A stretch of 64,000 nucleotides of DNA from Clostridiales bacterium (GCA_019418225.1 DYCF01000003.1:1-64000); one strand, 5' to 3'. Shown: positions 7,044 through 15,725, counted from the first letter of the stretch. Made by a program: numbers and translations. The notes: generated by a model from the sequence alone, not told the origin.

Positions 7044-7961
7044 TTATTTAATATTCATTAAGGGGCTTGTCTGTACTGCCCTATTTAGTACATCTTCATC
7101 TTGAAGTGACTGTAAGTATCTCTTGGTAATACCAATATCATCGTGTCCTAGTAATCTACTTACAGAATACACATCTAATCCATTTCTTAATTGTGCCTGC
7201 GCATAGTAATGTCTACAAGTATGGGGTGAGCATCTTATATCTTTTCTGACATGTGCTTCTTTACCACACATTTTTACAATACGTTCTATAGCTTCAGGTG
7301 TTAACATCCTTCCTTTTTGAGAAAGAAAATAATATTGATGTTCATATCTCTCTTTAACAAATAAATTTCTTTTCTGCTCATATTTAAGCATTATTTTAGC
7401 TAGTGATGGCGTAATTGGAACAAATCTCTCTTTTTTCCCTTTGCCATAAATTAAAATAGCATTTGTTTTAATATCATTAATCTTAATATGACATAATTCA
7501 CTATTCCTAATCCCCGTATCAAATAGCATCGCCATAATGCATGCATTTCTAGCATTTATATAGCTGTTGAAATTATAAACTTTCATCATTTTAGCTACTT
7601 CTTTATCTGTAAAAGATTTAATAATGACACGTTCTTCTTTCTGCCAACTTACCTTTTTAATATAGTTATTTGCAATATATTCTTCTTGCTCTAAGTAATT
7701 AAAGAACATCCTTACATTTCTAAGGATAGAATTAATATATGTTGCTTTTAATCCTAATGCTTGTTTGTGCTTAATGTAAGCCTTTAAATGAACATGTGAT
7801 ACTTTCTCTATAGTTGTAATACCGTATTCTGATTCAAGATAAGCAAAGAACAGTAAGTTATTGTTTTTTACTGATTTAAGTGTTCTTACAGAATAATTCT
7901 TTAACCTAATATCTAATAAATATTCATTTAATAAATTTTCTAATGGTGTTCCTTTAGACAT
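7044..7961 (-). CDS. int: Tyrosine-type site-specific integrase
   Basis: 305 residues. N-terminal SAM-like core-binding domain (residues 5-105, LLNEYLLDIRLKNYSVRTLKS) and C-terminal catalytic domain with the full tyrosine recombinase set: Arg in DTGIRNSEL, Lys in YGKGKKERFV, HTCRH (His-x-x-Arg), His in RLLGHDD, and the nucleophile Tyr in TKRYLQ. It integrates and excises the element. The only ribosome-site candidate is GGGGG 5 bases before the ATG. The gene points away from yebC, whose end lies 121 bases upstream on the same strand with no clear terminator between, so read-through from yebC may supply integrase. Confidence 0.92.
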   Translation of the reverse strand: MSKGTPLENLLNEYLLDIRLKNYSVRTLKSVKNNNLLFFAYLESEYGITTIEKVSHVHLKAYIKHKQALGLKATYINSILRNVRMFFNYLEQEEYIANNYIKKVSWQKEERVIIKSFTDKEVAKMMKVYNFNSYINARNACIMAMLFDTGIRNSELCHIKINDIKTNAILIYGKGKKERFVPITPSLAKIMLKYEQKRNLFVKERYEHQYYFLSQKGRMLTPEAIERIVKMCGKEAHVRKDIRCSPHTCRHYYAQAQLRNGLDVYSVSRLLGHDDIGITKRYLQSLQDEDVLNRAVQTSPLMNIK

Positions 7962-7970
7962 AAAAACCCC

Positions 7971-8033
7971 CAGTGATGATATATTTTGAACATCTGTACA
8001 TCATCATTGGAGGCTCCTTGTACGTCATCACTG
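7971..8033. repeat. Three copies of a TGATGAYRTAYA motif upstream of the integrase
   Basis: CAGTGATGATATATT at 7971-7985 (plus strand), CCAATGATGATGTACA on the minus strand at 7995-8010, and CAGTGATGACGTACA on the minus strand at 8019-8033. The outer two are inverted, the inner two are direct repeats 24 bases apart. They fill the gap between int and yebC, where the attachment site of the element must lie, so they may be integrase arm or core sites; a regulatory hairpin over the int ribosome site is the alternative. Confidence 0.6.
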
Positions 8034-8082
8034 ACGCTATTTTTATAACTATATTTTTATCAATCCATTGAAGCTCAAAGGA

Positions 8083-8814
8083 TTACTCTTCATCCCAGTT
8101 ATGGTAAACGTTCTGAACGTCATCATCATCTTCAAGAAGATCAAGCATTCTGTTCATTGATTTTACAGCAGCTTCATCTGTAAGTGCTGTCCATGTTTGT
8201 GGTACCATTGTTACTTCAGCTTCTGCCATTTCGATGCCAGCTGCTTCGAGTGCTGCATGTACGTCTGCGAAAGCTTCTGGAGAAGTTGTGATTGTGTAAC
8301 CTTCTTCTTCTGCTTCGAAGTCATCTGCACCAGCTTCAATCGCCATCATCATCAGTTCATCTTCATCCATGTCAGTTGCTTCTTTTTCAATAACGATTTG
8401 ACCTTTTTTGTCGAACATGAAAGATACACAACCTGTTGTACCCATGTTTCCGTTACCTTTTGTAAAGTATGAACGTACGTTAGCTGCTGTACGGTTTTTG
8501 TTATCTGTAAGTGTTTCTACGATTACAGCTACACCGTTTGGACCGTAACCTTCATATGTGATATATTCATAGTGAACGTTATCCCCTTCACCTGCTGCTC
8601 TTTTGATACTTCTTGCGATTGTATCGTTAGGCATGTTATTTGATTTAGCTTTTGCGATAACGTCAGCAAGTTTTCTATTGATAGATGGATCTGAACCACC
8701 TTCTTTAACTGCTACTGCGATTTCACGACCAAGTTTAGTAAAGATTTTACCTTTTTGTGCATCGTTTTTAGCTTTTTTATGTTTAATATTGGCAAACTTT
8801 GAATGTCCAGACAT
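8083..8814 (-). CDS. yebC: YebC/PmpR-family protein (TACO1 family)
   Basis: 243 residues, full family length. The N-terminus [20 protein letters not shown] and the following [11 protein letters not shown] are diagnostic. Three-domain alpha/beta protein; family members act as transcription regulators, and recent work on the family also implicates them in helping ribosomes through proline stretches. AAGGAGG lies upstream of the ATG. The element integrated just downstream, leaving the gene intact (C-terminus [12 protein letters not shown] is normal). Confidence 0.95.
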   Translation of the reverse strand: MSGHSKFANIKHKKAKNDAQKGKIFTKLGREIAVAVKEGGSDPSINRKLADVIAKAKSNNMPNDTIARSIKRAAGEGDNVHYEYITYEGYGPNGVAVIVETLTDNKNRTAANVRSYFTKGNGNMGTTGCVSFMFDKKGQIVIEKEATDMDEDELMMMAIEAGADDFEAEEEGYTITTSPEAFADVHAALEAAGIEMAEAEVTMVPQTWTALTDEAAVKSMNRMLDLLEDDDDVQNVYHNWDEE

Positions 8815-8924
8815 AACTGTTGCCCTCCTTATATATTTTTCTGCTTACTGAATGTCTTTCACCCATTTTGAGTAAGCTCACTAATTGATATTTTACCATA
8901 TTGTGCTTAAATCTTGCAACAAAT

Positions 8925-9557
8925 TTACACTAATACATCAATAAGTTCAAATTCACCCCTTTGAAGACTTACTTCTGCATTGGTATTTTCAGTGAGCCAG
9001 TCGCAAAAAGCATCTTGCTCACCTACAAGTACCTCCACTTGCATTGTTACAACATCTGTGTACAAGCTATCACGTATTCTATAACCCTTTTCGCCTAATA
9101 AATATTGCACCTTTCCTACAAGGGTATAATTCATTTGTACGTCTATAAGCTGAATACGTCTTTTTTCAATAATTCCTGCATTTAGAAGCCCTTCTTTAGC
9201 TGCTTTGCCATACGCACGTACAAGACCACCTGTCCCTAACAAAGTCCCTCCAAAGTATCTTGTGACACAAATTAAAGTATTTCTCACATCTTCCCCTTTT
9301 AAAACTTCTAAAATAGGTTTACCTGCCGTACCTTGTGGTTCACCATCATCACTGCAACGCTGAATCTCATTTTTTTCACCAATTTGATATGCAAAACAGT
9401 TATGTCTAGCATCATAATACTTTTTACGTAACTGTTGCAAGCATGCTTCTGCTTCTTCTTGTGACTTTACCTCACAAACTGTAGCAATGAATTTTGATTT
9501 TTTTTCAACTACTAAGGCTTCTCCCGGCCCTTGTATCGTTCTATAACTTTCTAACAT
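8925..9557 (-). CDS. yigZ: IMPACT/YigZ-family protein
   Basis: 210 residues. The N-terminal UPF0029 domain is clear: KKSKFIATVCEVKSQEEAEA, then YDARHNCFAYQIG, RCSDDGEPQGTAGKPILEVL and VTRYFGGTLLGTGGLVRAYGKAA. The C-terminal 70 residues form the ferredoxin-like DUF1949 domain. Members are linked to translation and stress control; the bacterial reaction is not settled. It appears to be a single-gene unit on the minus strand. Confidence 0.92.
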   Translation of the reverse strand: MLESYRTIQGPGEALVVEKKSKFIATVCEVKSQEEAEACLQQLRKKYYDARHNCFAYQIGEKNEIQRCSDDGEPQGTAGKPILEVLKGEDVRNTLICVTRYFGGTLLGTGGLVRAYGKAAKEGLLNAGIIEKRRIQLIDVQMNYTLVGKVQYLLGEKGYRIRDSLYTDVVTMQVEVLVGEQDAFCDWLTENTNAEVSLQRGEFELIDVLV

Positions 9558-9748
9558 AATCTCACCTTATCGTTAAAATATTGTATTCTTATACTATCAT
9601 AATTTTCACCTTTTGTCTCTTACTTGTATCATACAAGATATCTGATATTTCCTTCATCCTCACAAATATTCTTTGCTCATATCTTCTATATTCTACGCTT
9701 AGCACTTGTTCCCTATGCTTATACGACCTAACTTCTACTATATCTAAT

Positions 9749-9794
9749 CAAAAAAACAAGCCCAAGAATCTCTTATACTTAGAGAATCTTAGGC
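9749..9794 (-). terminator. Strong terminator after the FakA-like small gene
   Basis: GCCTAAGATTCTCT pairs with AGAGATTCTTGGGC over a 7-base loop on the minus strand, followed by TTGTTTTTTTG. The rest of the 268-base gap 9558-9826 shows nothing else of note. Confidence 0.85.
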
Positions 9795-9826
9795 TATATA
9801 TGATAAATAATCATGTAGCAACTTTT

Positions 9827-10078
9827 CTATCCTTGAAGATCATTTGCTTGACGTTCCATATTTTCTACTACAACATCATAAATTTCCCCTATAGATGCAC
9901 CATATTCAAGCACTTTCCATGGTGTATTGGTATGAAAATGAATTTTAATTAAATTCTCATCTCCTACGGCAAGTAAACAGTCACCTTCAATATTATTTGT
10001 AATATATTCATTGACTACATCCTCTGAAAGGTTCTGGCCCTCAATTAATAATTGCGTATCAAATTTGTATTCAAGCAT
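9827..10078 (-). CDS. Stand-alone FakA/YloV middle-domain-like protein
   Basis: 83 residues. LIEGQNLSEDVVNEYITN, then GDCLLAVGDENLIKIHFHTNTPWKVLEYGASIGEIYDVVVENMERQ closely resembles the segment of fatty acid kinase FakA (YloV) that lies between the DAK2-like kinase domain and the C-terminal domain (pattern GDSLLVVGD...KVHVHTNDPGKVLEY). Here it is free-standing, with its own start and a strong terminator, so it is not an obvious fragment of a broken gene. The HTN loop of that domain is kept. Role unknown; a binding module acting with a separate kinase is speculation. Confidence 0.65.
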   Translation of the reverse strand: MLEYKFDTQLLIEGQNLSEDVVNEYITNNIEGDCLLAVGDENLIKIHFHTNTPWKVLEYGASIGEIYDVVVENMERQANDLQG

Positions 10079-10170
10079 AACATATTCTCCTTCGTTCTAT
10101 GTATTCCCATAAAATCATTGTATTTTAAATTACTACTTTTTCTCTCTCTATCTAATTATACCTTGTTATT

Positions 10171-10202
10171 AAAGTAGAGCCGCATTTTACGTACTCTACT
10201 TT
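10171..10202 (-). terminator. Hairpin after the DUF6514-like gene (weak terminator)
   Basis: A perfect 9-base stem (AAAGTAGAG/CTCTACTTT) with a 14-base loop lies 7 bases beyond the stop at 10209. The tail is TTTAATAAC rather than a long T run, so termination efficiency is uncertain. Confidence 0.5.
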
Positions 10203-10208
10203 AATAGC

Positions 10209-10469
10209 TTAGTGTATTAATTCATCAATTACTTCTTGTAAATGAACACCTGATACACTGTTTTTATAAAGGGCTGTTACTAATTCATTAGCTTCAGCTG
10301 CGTTTTCAGAAAAATATTCTATGTGACTAGTCATTTGGTCGCTTGAACTTTCTGCTACCTCAACGCCGTAAAAATCTTCCCCATAATAACCTAGTTTCTT
10401 AATCATGTAATAGTTTACTGTTCCTAGTGGTAAATCATTTTTTCCTACTAATACCTTTTCAATTGTCAT
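10209..10469 (-). CDS. Small DUF6514-like protein
   Basis: 86 residues with the pattern seen in small clostridial DUF6514 proteins: LGTVNYYMIKK, then YGVEVAESSSD, then EYFSENAAEANELVTALYKNSVSGVHLQEVIDELI. No catalytic motif and no membrane segment. A suitable ribosome site (GGGAGGAAATGCGTC) precedes the ATG. It stands alone between hflX and the FakA-like gene; the 258-base gap to hflX holds no other gene that I can support. Function unknown. Confidence 0.6.
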   Translation of the reverse strand: MTIEKVLVGKNDLPLGTVNYYMIKKLGYYGEDFYGVEVAESSSDQMTSHIEYFSENAAEANELVTALYKNSVSGVHLQEVIDELIH

Positions 10470-10728
10470 GACGCATTTCCTCCCAGAGTTATTAAATTAT
10501 CTTACGTTTTCTCTCTCTAGTCACATTATATAATATTTTCTAAGATTTTTGAATCACAATCGGTCGTGTTGTTTTTTTATGATTTGCGTTTATTCTACAC
10601 AAGTCTTATATTATTTGAGCTAAGTAAACCATAATTTTTAACTTTTATTGCTGATTTACAATTAATTTGCCTTTTATTGCGATATTTTTCTTTGTTGCTC
10701 ACTAAGATTTATCTCTTTTTCGCCCTTG

Positions 10729-11988
10729 CTAATTTACAATAAATGGTTCTATTTTGTAAAATTTGTCTTTTGGCATATAACCACTTACATCGACCCCATC
10801 ATTTGTATACTCTTCTTCTAGCCTTTCTGCATATTCATGACAAAATCTTACAATTTCTTGATTTGTATAAGGTACGCTAATTTTGAAAGACTTCATATTA
10901 TCATATACAATTTCTTCAATAAGGGCTAATAATGCCTCACAACCAATGCCTTCTTTCGCTGAAATTGCGACACCATAGTCTGCTTTTTCATCTTTTGGAT
11001 AAGATTCTGGTTGCTGATCAATTTTATTATAAACCGCAATAATTGGAATATCCTTTACACCTAACTTCTCAAATGTTTCATATACAACTTGTTGATGTGT
11101 TTCAATATGTGGCGAACTAACATCCATCACATGTAATATTATATCGGCATATTTTGCTTCTTCTAAAGTCGAATAAAAGGCTTTTACCAAATGATGTGGT
11201 AATTTACGAATAAATCCAACTGTATCTGTTAGCAAAATCTCCGAACCACTTGGTAATTCAATACCACGTGTAGTCGGATCTAGTGTGGCAAAAAGTTGAT
11301 TTTGTACATATACGTCGCTACCGCTTAATTTATTTAATAAAGTAGATTTTCCCGCATTTGTATAACCTACAATTGCTACAACAGGTACTTTATTTTTTTC
11401 TCTTCTGCTACGTAAAAGCTGACGATGCTTTTCAACCTCAGCTAGTTCATTTTTTAAAATCTCCATACGCTCTTTGATATGACGTTTATCAAGCTCTAAT
11501 TTTTTTTCACCAGGTCCACGACTTCCAATCCCCCCACCTTGACGAGAAAGCATTGCACCAAAACCTGTTAAACGAGAGTTTTGGTATTTAAGTTGTGCCA
11601 TTTCAACTTGTAATTTACCTTCCTTAGAACGTGCACGTGCTGCGAAAATATCTAAGATTACCATTGTACGGTCCATAATTTTCACATTTAAAGCTTCTGC
11701 TAAGTTACGCATTTGGATAGGTGACAGTTCATCATCAAATACTACACCTGTCACATCATGCTGCATAATCATTTCACGTATTTCTTCTACTTTTCCTGAA
11801 CCAATATAAAAGCCCGGATTGATACTATCTACACGTTGAAGAATTTTACTTATGGTTTCACCACCAGCTGTTTCTACTAATTCTTCTAATTCATCTAAGC
11901 TTTCCCAAGCTAAACTTTCGCTATATTGCTTCCTTTGGGCTGAGACTAATATGAGTCTTTCTTGCTTTTCTTCCATTGCTATTGTCAT
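10729..11988 (-). CDS. hflX: Ribosome-associated GTPase HflX
   Basis: 419 residues. Long N-terminal HflX domain, a Gly-rich linker SRQGGGIGSRGPGEKKLE before a coiled coil, then the G domain: G1 GYTNAGKST (about residue 208), G3 DTVGFIRKLPHHLV (the family-specific switch sequence), G4 NKID, and a short C-terminal domain. HflX splits or rescues stalled and heat-damaged ribosomes. AGAGAGGT lies 5 bases before the ATG. The gene starts 3 bases after the PfkB-like gene, so the two form one transcript. Confidence 0.96.
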   Translation of the reverse strand: MTIAMEEKQERLILVSAQRKQYSESLAWESLDELEELVETAGGETISKILQRVDSINPGFYIGSGKVEEIREMIMQHDVTGVVFDDELSPIQMRNLAEALNVKIMDRTMVILDIFAARARSKEGKLQVEMAQLKYQNSRLTGFGAMLSRQGGGIGSRGPGEKKLELDKRHIKERMEILKNELAEVEKHRQLLRSRREKNKVPVVAIVGYTNAGKSTLLNKLSGSDVYVQNQLFATLDPTTRGIELPSGSEILLTDTVGFIRKLPHHLVKAFYSTLEEAKYADIILHVMDVSSPHIETHQQVVYETFEKLGVKDIPIIAVYNKIDQQPESYPKDEKADYGVAISAKEGIGCEALLALIEEIVYDNMKSFKISVPYTNQEIVRFCHEYAERLEEEYTNDGVDVSGYMPKDKFYKIEPFIVN

Positions 11989-11991
11989 AAC

Positions 11992-12930
11992 TTACCTCTC
12001 TAATTCTCTAACTTTCATTTTTTTAAGCCTACAATCAATATCCTTTTTCGTACAAATCCGATGATTGACATTATCATTGGCTGCTAGTGAAGCTGCTAAA
12101 CAGATTTTAGCAAACTTTTCTTGTTCATATTTACGGTTGATCCCTACAGCTAATGCACCTAAAAAAGCGCCACTTGCTGCTGTATTGTCCTTATGCACCA
12201 GTTGAAATAAAGATTCTACCATACAATATTTATTCTTTGAAAGGATTAAGGCCCCCCTTTGTTTTAAATAGACACATACGTAATGTACACCCTGTTTTAA
12301 AAAAGGCGCTACATTTTGAACAATCTCTTCTATTTGTTCACTCATCAGATTGAGTTTAACTAACTGACTTTCTGTGAACATCAGCACATATGGCATTTCA
12401 GTCATTACCGCATCTAAGATTTCTTTTTGCCCTGTTGAAACGATTGCCTTTACATTATGTGCCTTACCTTCTTTTACCCAATCTTTATAGATTTCAGGAT
12501 TAATACCATCTGGCACCTTACCTGCTAAAACCAAAGTGGAAACCTTCTTAATATGTCCTCGTAGCTTCTGAGTAATAAGACTACTTTCCTTATTGCTTGG
12601 ACTTGTATCATCTGCCTTAATGGCATAACTCTTCATTAGATTCTCATCCACAATTTTTATATGCTGTGCTGTCTCATAATCAGTCCATACGATATCTGAT
12701 TTGACTCTAGATTTATCTAAATAATGTTTAATATACTTGCCAGCAAATCCTCCCATACTGCTTAGTAAAATAGGTTCCTCCTGAAGCACTTTCATCATCT
12801 GTGCACCATAAATGCCCTTCGATAAAATATTTAGCGATACATGCCTCGCCGCCTGCTCCTTATCTGCCACCAACCCTTCCACACCATATATGTACTCTAT
12901 GGCAGGAAAAGGGGCCACCGTTATAATCAT
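11992..12930 (-). CDS. PfkB-like sugar-kinase homologue, probably catalytically inactive
   Basis: 312 residues with the PfkB/1-phosphofructokinase layout: TVAPFPAIEYIY at the start, GGFAGKYIKHYLD (GG substrate motif, residues 65-77), VLAGKVPDGINPEIY, and the C-terminal nucleotide-binding region. Where kinases have the GAGD anion-hole motif with the catalytic Asp (DTVGAGDAF), this protein has DNTAASGAF, so the catalytic Asp is Gly. The protein is otherwise full length, which argues for a retained binding or regulatory role rather than decay. It is co-transcribed with hflX (3-base gap). Confidence 0.8.
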   Translation of the reverse strand: MIITVAPFPAIEYIYGVEGLVADKEQAARHVSLNILSKGIYGAQMMKVLQEEPILLSSMGGFAGKYIKHYLDKSRVKSDIVWTDYETAQHIKIVDENLMKSYAIKADDTSPSNKESSLITQKLRGHIKKVSTLVLAGKVPDGINPEIYKDWVKEGKAHNVKAIVSTGQKEILDAVMTEMPYVLMFTESQLVKLNLMSEQIEEIVQNVAPFLKQGVHYVCVYLKQRGALILSKNKYCMVESLFQLVHKDNTAASGAFLGALAVGINRKYEQEKFAKICLAASLAANDNVNHRICTKKDIDCRLKKMKVRELER

Positions 12931-13108
12931 TTCTTCACCAACCTTTTAAAATTCCCTACATTGAGGTTTATCTTTATATATAGTTATAGCATACTTTCTG
13001 ATAATTTATCCACTTATTTTCAATTTCTTCCTATTTAAAAGGCATTTTCATGCAAAAATAAGAAGACATTGCCTTTCTCGCCAATGCCCTTCCGGTAATG
13101 TTAAAAAG

Positions 13109-13380
13109 AATTCTATTTTATATCTATGCACACTATATAATCTGCCCACTCCGCTTCCACCACTTTGCCCACGGTACTTTTAAACAAAATAAGGTAAGCA
13201 TAAAACGAGTGTGGGAGGGTGATTTATACTAATCTATCTACAAAACATTTTATTTTATCCCTATATACTTTATACTCTGTAGAACCTACTCAACTCGCCT
13301 CTACCACTAACCCACGGCACTTTAAGCAAAATAGGTAGACGCTAAAAAGTTGGAGAGGGTGGACTCTGCCAGTCTGCCTA
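13109..13380. repeat. Two diverged tandem copies of a ~130-bp sequence
   Basis: 13109-13240 and 13247-13380 align along their length, by eye at roughly two thirds identity. Best shared blocks are CCCACGGYACTTT followed by CAAAATA(A)GGTA, and the block ending GGGAGGGTG or GAGAGGGTGGA. The second copy runs on into the palindromic element at 13338-13545, so the first looks like an older, truncated copy of the same element. Confidence 0.6.
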
Positions 13381-13545
13381 CGGAGCGATTTGATGAAGCT
13401 CTTAGCGAGAGATTTAAAGTGGTTTTAGTGATGCTGTTTGAGCACAGCGAGTTCATCACGTTACTTTAAATATCGAGCTTAGAGATTCACAAACCGCGTA
13501 GTGCGCAGCTGACAGAGGCCACCCTCTCCAACGGCTTTTAACGCC
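13338..13545. mobile_element. Palindromic MITE-like element / large structured hairpin
   Basis: About 208 bases forming one long imperfect palindrome. The ends carry inverted repeats: GTTGGAGAGGGTGG at 13349-13362 is exactly matched in reverse by CCACCCTCTCCAAC at 13519-13532, and the match continues outward through GACGCTAAAA / TTTTAACGCC. Inside are nested arms: ATTTAAAGT with ACTTTAAAT, and GTGATG with CATCAC around a CTGT...ACAG tip. No coding potential. It lies 9 bases beyond the glutamine synthetase stop, so on the minus strand it is transcribed as that gene's 3' end. Confidence 0.7.
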
Positions 13546-13553
13546 AGTTCTTA

Positions 13554-15659
13554 TTATGCTCTAAATAAAAGTTCACTATAAGTTGGAATTGGCCATGATT
13601 TTTCATCAACCATTAATTCTAAACTATCAGCCACTTCTCTTACACCTTCCATTGCTGGAATAATTTCTTCTTTGAAGAATGTTGCTTTTGCTAAAGCTTC
13701 TTCAATTTTTTCACTTTCATCAAGCTTGATAACAAGTGTATCTGTTTTTTCTTTTAAAGCATTTAATTTAGTTGTGAGGTTTTCTAAGATAACTGTTTGT
13801 GCCCCAACTTTGAAGCTACCTACTTGATTTAATGAATGAATGTGATTTGCCACTTTTGTTGTATATTCCATAACAGCTGGGAAAATTTGTTTTTGTGACA
13901 TTTCAATCATTGTACGTGCTTCAATACGTACTGTTTTATAGTATTCTTCAAGTAAGATTTCATAACGTGCAAAAATCTCTTCTTTTTGGAATACTTTATT
14001 TCTTTCAAATAAGCTAATTGATTTTTCTGATACGTAACATGGCAGAACATCTACTGTTGTTTCGTAGTTTGAAAGTCCCCTTGCTTCTGCTTCTTTTACC
14101 CATTCTTCTGAGTAACCATTACCATTGAATACAATACGTTTATGCTTGCTATAAGTTTCTTTGATAATTAAAGCAACTTCTTCTTTAACATTTTCAGCTT
14201 TTTCAAGTCTGTCTGCAAATTCATTTAAAACATCTGCAACGATTACATTAATGATTAAGCCAGCTTCAGCAATTGATTCTGATGATGGGAACATTCTAAA
14301 TTCAAATTTATTACCTGTGAAAGCAAATGGAGATGTACGGTTACGATCTGAAGATTCTTTTTGAAGTTGTGGAAGTGTGGCTACACCCATATCCATCATT
14401 TCAACTTCTGAAGCTACAATTTTCTCATTTTTTTCGATACATTCAAATATATTTGTAATTTCTTCACCTAAGAATACAGAAATAATAGCTGGTGGTGCTT
14501 CATGTCCACCTAAACGATGATCATTTCCTGCTGTTGCCGCACAAAGTCTTAAAAGGTCTGCATGTTCATCTACAGCTTTAAGTACCGCTGCTGTAAATAG
14601 TAAAAACTCTTTATTTTTGTGTGGTGCTTTACCAGGTGAGAATAAGTTTTTCCCTGTATTTGTGCCAAGTGACCAGTTAACGTGTTTACCAGAACCATTT
14701 ACATATGCAAAAGGTTTTTCATGAAGTAAACAAGCAAGTTCATGACGATTTGCCACTTTTTGAAGTGTTTCCATTATAAGTTGATTTTGGTCACAAGCTA
14801 CGTTAGAAGTTGCAAAAATAGGCGCAAGTTCATGTTGTGCTGGTGCTACTTCATTATGTTTTGTTTTAGATGGTACACCAAGTTTCCAAAGTTCTACGTC
14901 AATATCACGCATGTATTTCGCAATTTTTTCTTTAATACTTCCATAGTAGTGATCTTCCATTTCTTGACCTTTAGGAGGCATTGCGCCAAAGAGCGTACGT
15001 CCTGTAAAAATAAGGTCTTTTCTTTGTTGGTAATGTCTTTTGTCAACTAAGAAGTACTCTTGTTCCGCTCCGATTGTAGAAGTAATATGAGATGCGTCAT
15101 CCCCAATTGCATGAAGTACACGAAGACCTGCTTCTTCGATACATTCCATTGAGTGTAAAAGTGGTGATTTTTTATCTAACGCTTCTCCTGTATGAGAATA
15201 AAATGCTGTTGGAATGCAAAGTGCTACCCCACTTGCATCTTCTTTTAAAAAGGCTGGTGAAGTACAATCCCATACAGTGTACCCTCTAGCTTCAAATGTC
15301 TGTCTTAAACCACCTGAAGGGAATGAAGACCCGTCTGCTTCACCTTTAATAAGCTCTTTTCCTGAGAATTCCATAATCATACGCCCATCTGATGTTGGTG
15401 ATAAAAAGGAATCATGTTTTTCCGCTGTACGTCCATTCATTGGCTGGAACCAATGTGTGAAATGGGTTGCCCCCCTTTCAATCGCCCAGTCTTTCATAGC
15501 ATTTGCTACTACGTCCGCTACCGCTGGTTCTAAAGGTAATTTTTCGTCAATAGTCTTACGTAATCTCTTGTAAGTTGCTTTAGGCAATCTTTCACGCATA
15601 AGCTGGTCATCAAACACATTTTGACCAAATATTTCTGATAACTTCACATCATTCATCAC
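13554..15659 (-). CDS. glnN: Glutamine synthetase type III
   Basis: 701 residues, the length of the GSIII family, twice that of the short forms. Diagnostic segments: WFQPMNGRTAEKHDSFL, GAEQEYFLVDKRHY, NEVAPAQHELAP, GSGKHVNWSLGTNTG, AGNDHRLGGHEAPPAIIS and DRNRTSPFAFTGNKFEFRMFPSS. It forms glutamine from glutamate, ammonia and ATP as a dodecamer in the cytoplasm and works with GdhA (31454-32803) in ammonia assimilation. Two adjacent ATG codons are possible starts. A sigma-A promoter is seen at 15696-15725. The downstream hairpin element may set the mRNA 3' end. Confidence 0.97.
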   Translation of the reverse strand: MMNDVKLSEIFGQNVFDDQLMRERLPKATYKRLRKTIDEKLPLEPAVADVVANAMKDWAIERGATHFTHWFQPMNGRTAEKHDSFLSPTSDGRMIMEFSGKELIKGEADGSSFPSGGLRQTFEARGYTVWDCTSPAFLKEDASGVALCIPTAFYSHTGEALDKKSPLLHSMECIEEAGLRVLHAIGDDASHITSTIGAEQEYFLVDKRHYQQRKDLIFTGRTLFGAMPPKGQEMEDHYYGSIKEKIAKYMRDIDVELWKLGVPSKTKHNEVAPAQHELAPIFATSNVACDQNQLIMETLQKVANRHELACLLHEKPFAYVNGSGKHVNWSLGTNTGKNLFSPGKAPHKNKEFLLFTAAVLKAVDEHADLLRLCAATAGNDHRLGGHEAPPAIISVFLGEEITNIFECIEKNEKIVASEVEMMDMGVATLPQLQKESSDRNRTSPFAFTGNKFEFRMFPSSESIAEAGLIINVIVADVLNEFADRLEKAENVKEEVALIIKETYSKHKRIVFNGNGYSEEWVKEAEARGLSNYETTVDVLPCYVSEKSISLFERNKVFQKEEIFARYEILLEEYYKTVRIEARTMIEMSQKQIFPAVMEYTTKVANHIHSLNQVGSFKVGAQTVILENLTTKLNALKEKTDTLVIKLDESEKIEEALAKATFFKEEIIPAMEGVREVADSLELMVDEKSWPIPTYSELLFRA

Positions 15660-15695
15660 ATCGATACCTCTTTATAATTAAATTTAATCTCCATA

Positions 15696-15725
15696 ACTAT
15701 ATCATGAGTTGTCTGTCTCTGACAA
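15696..15725 (-). promoter_or_regulatory. Sigma-A promoter of the glutamine synthetase gene
   Basis: On the minus strand TTGTCA, an 18-base spacer and TATAGT. The -35 overlaps an inverted repeat TTGTC...GACAA, which could be an operator; it does not match the GlnR/TnrA box. The leader would be about 30 bases. Confidence 0.6.

Noticed and set aside
8844..8878. GCTTACT/AGTAAGC inverted repeat in the yebC leader as a terminator or riboswitch
   Set aside because: A 7-base stem with a long loop, no T run and no known motif; probably chance.
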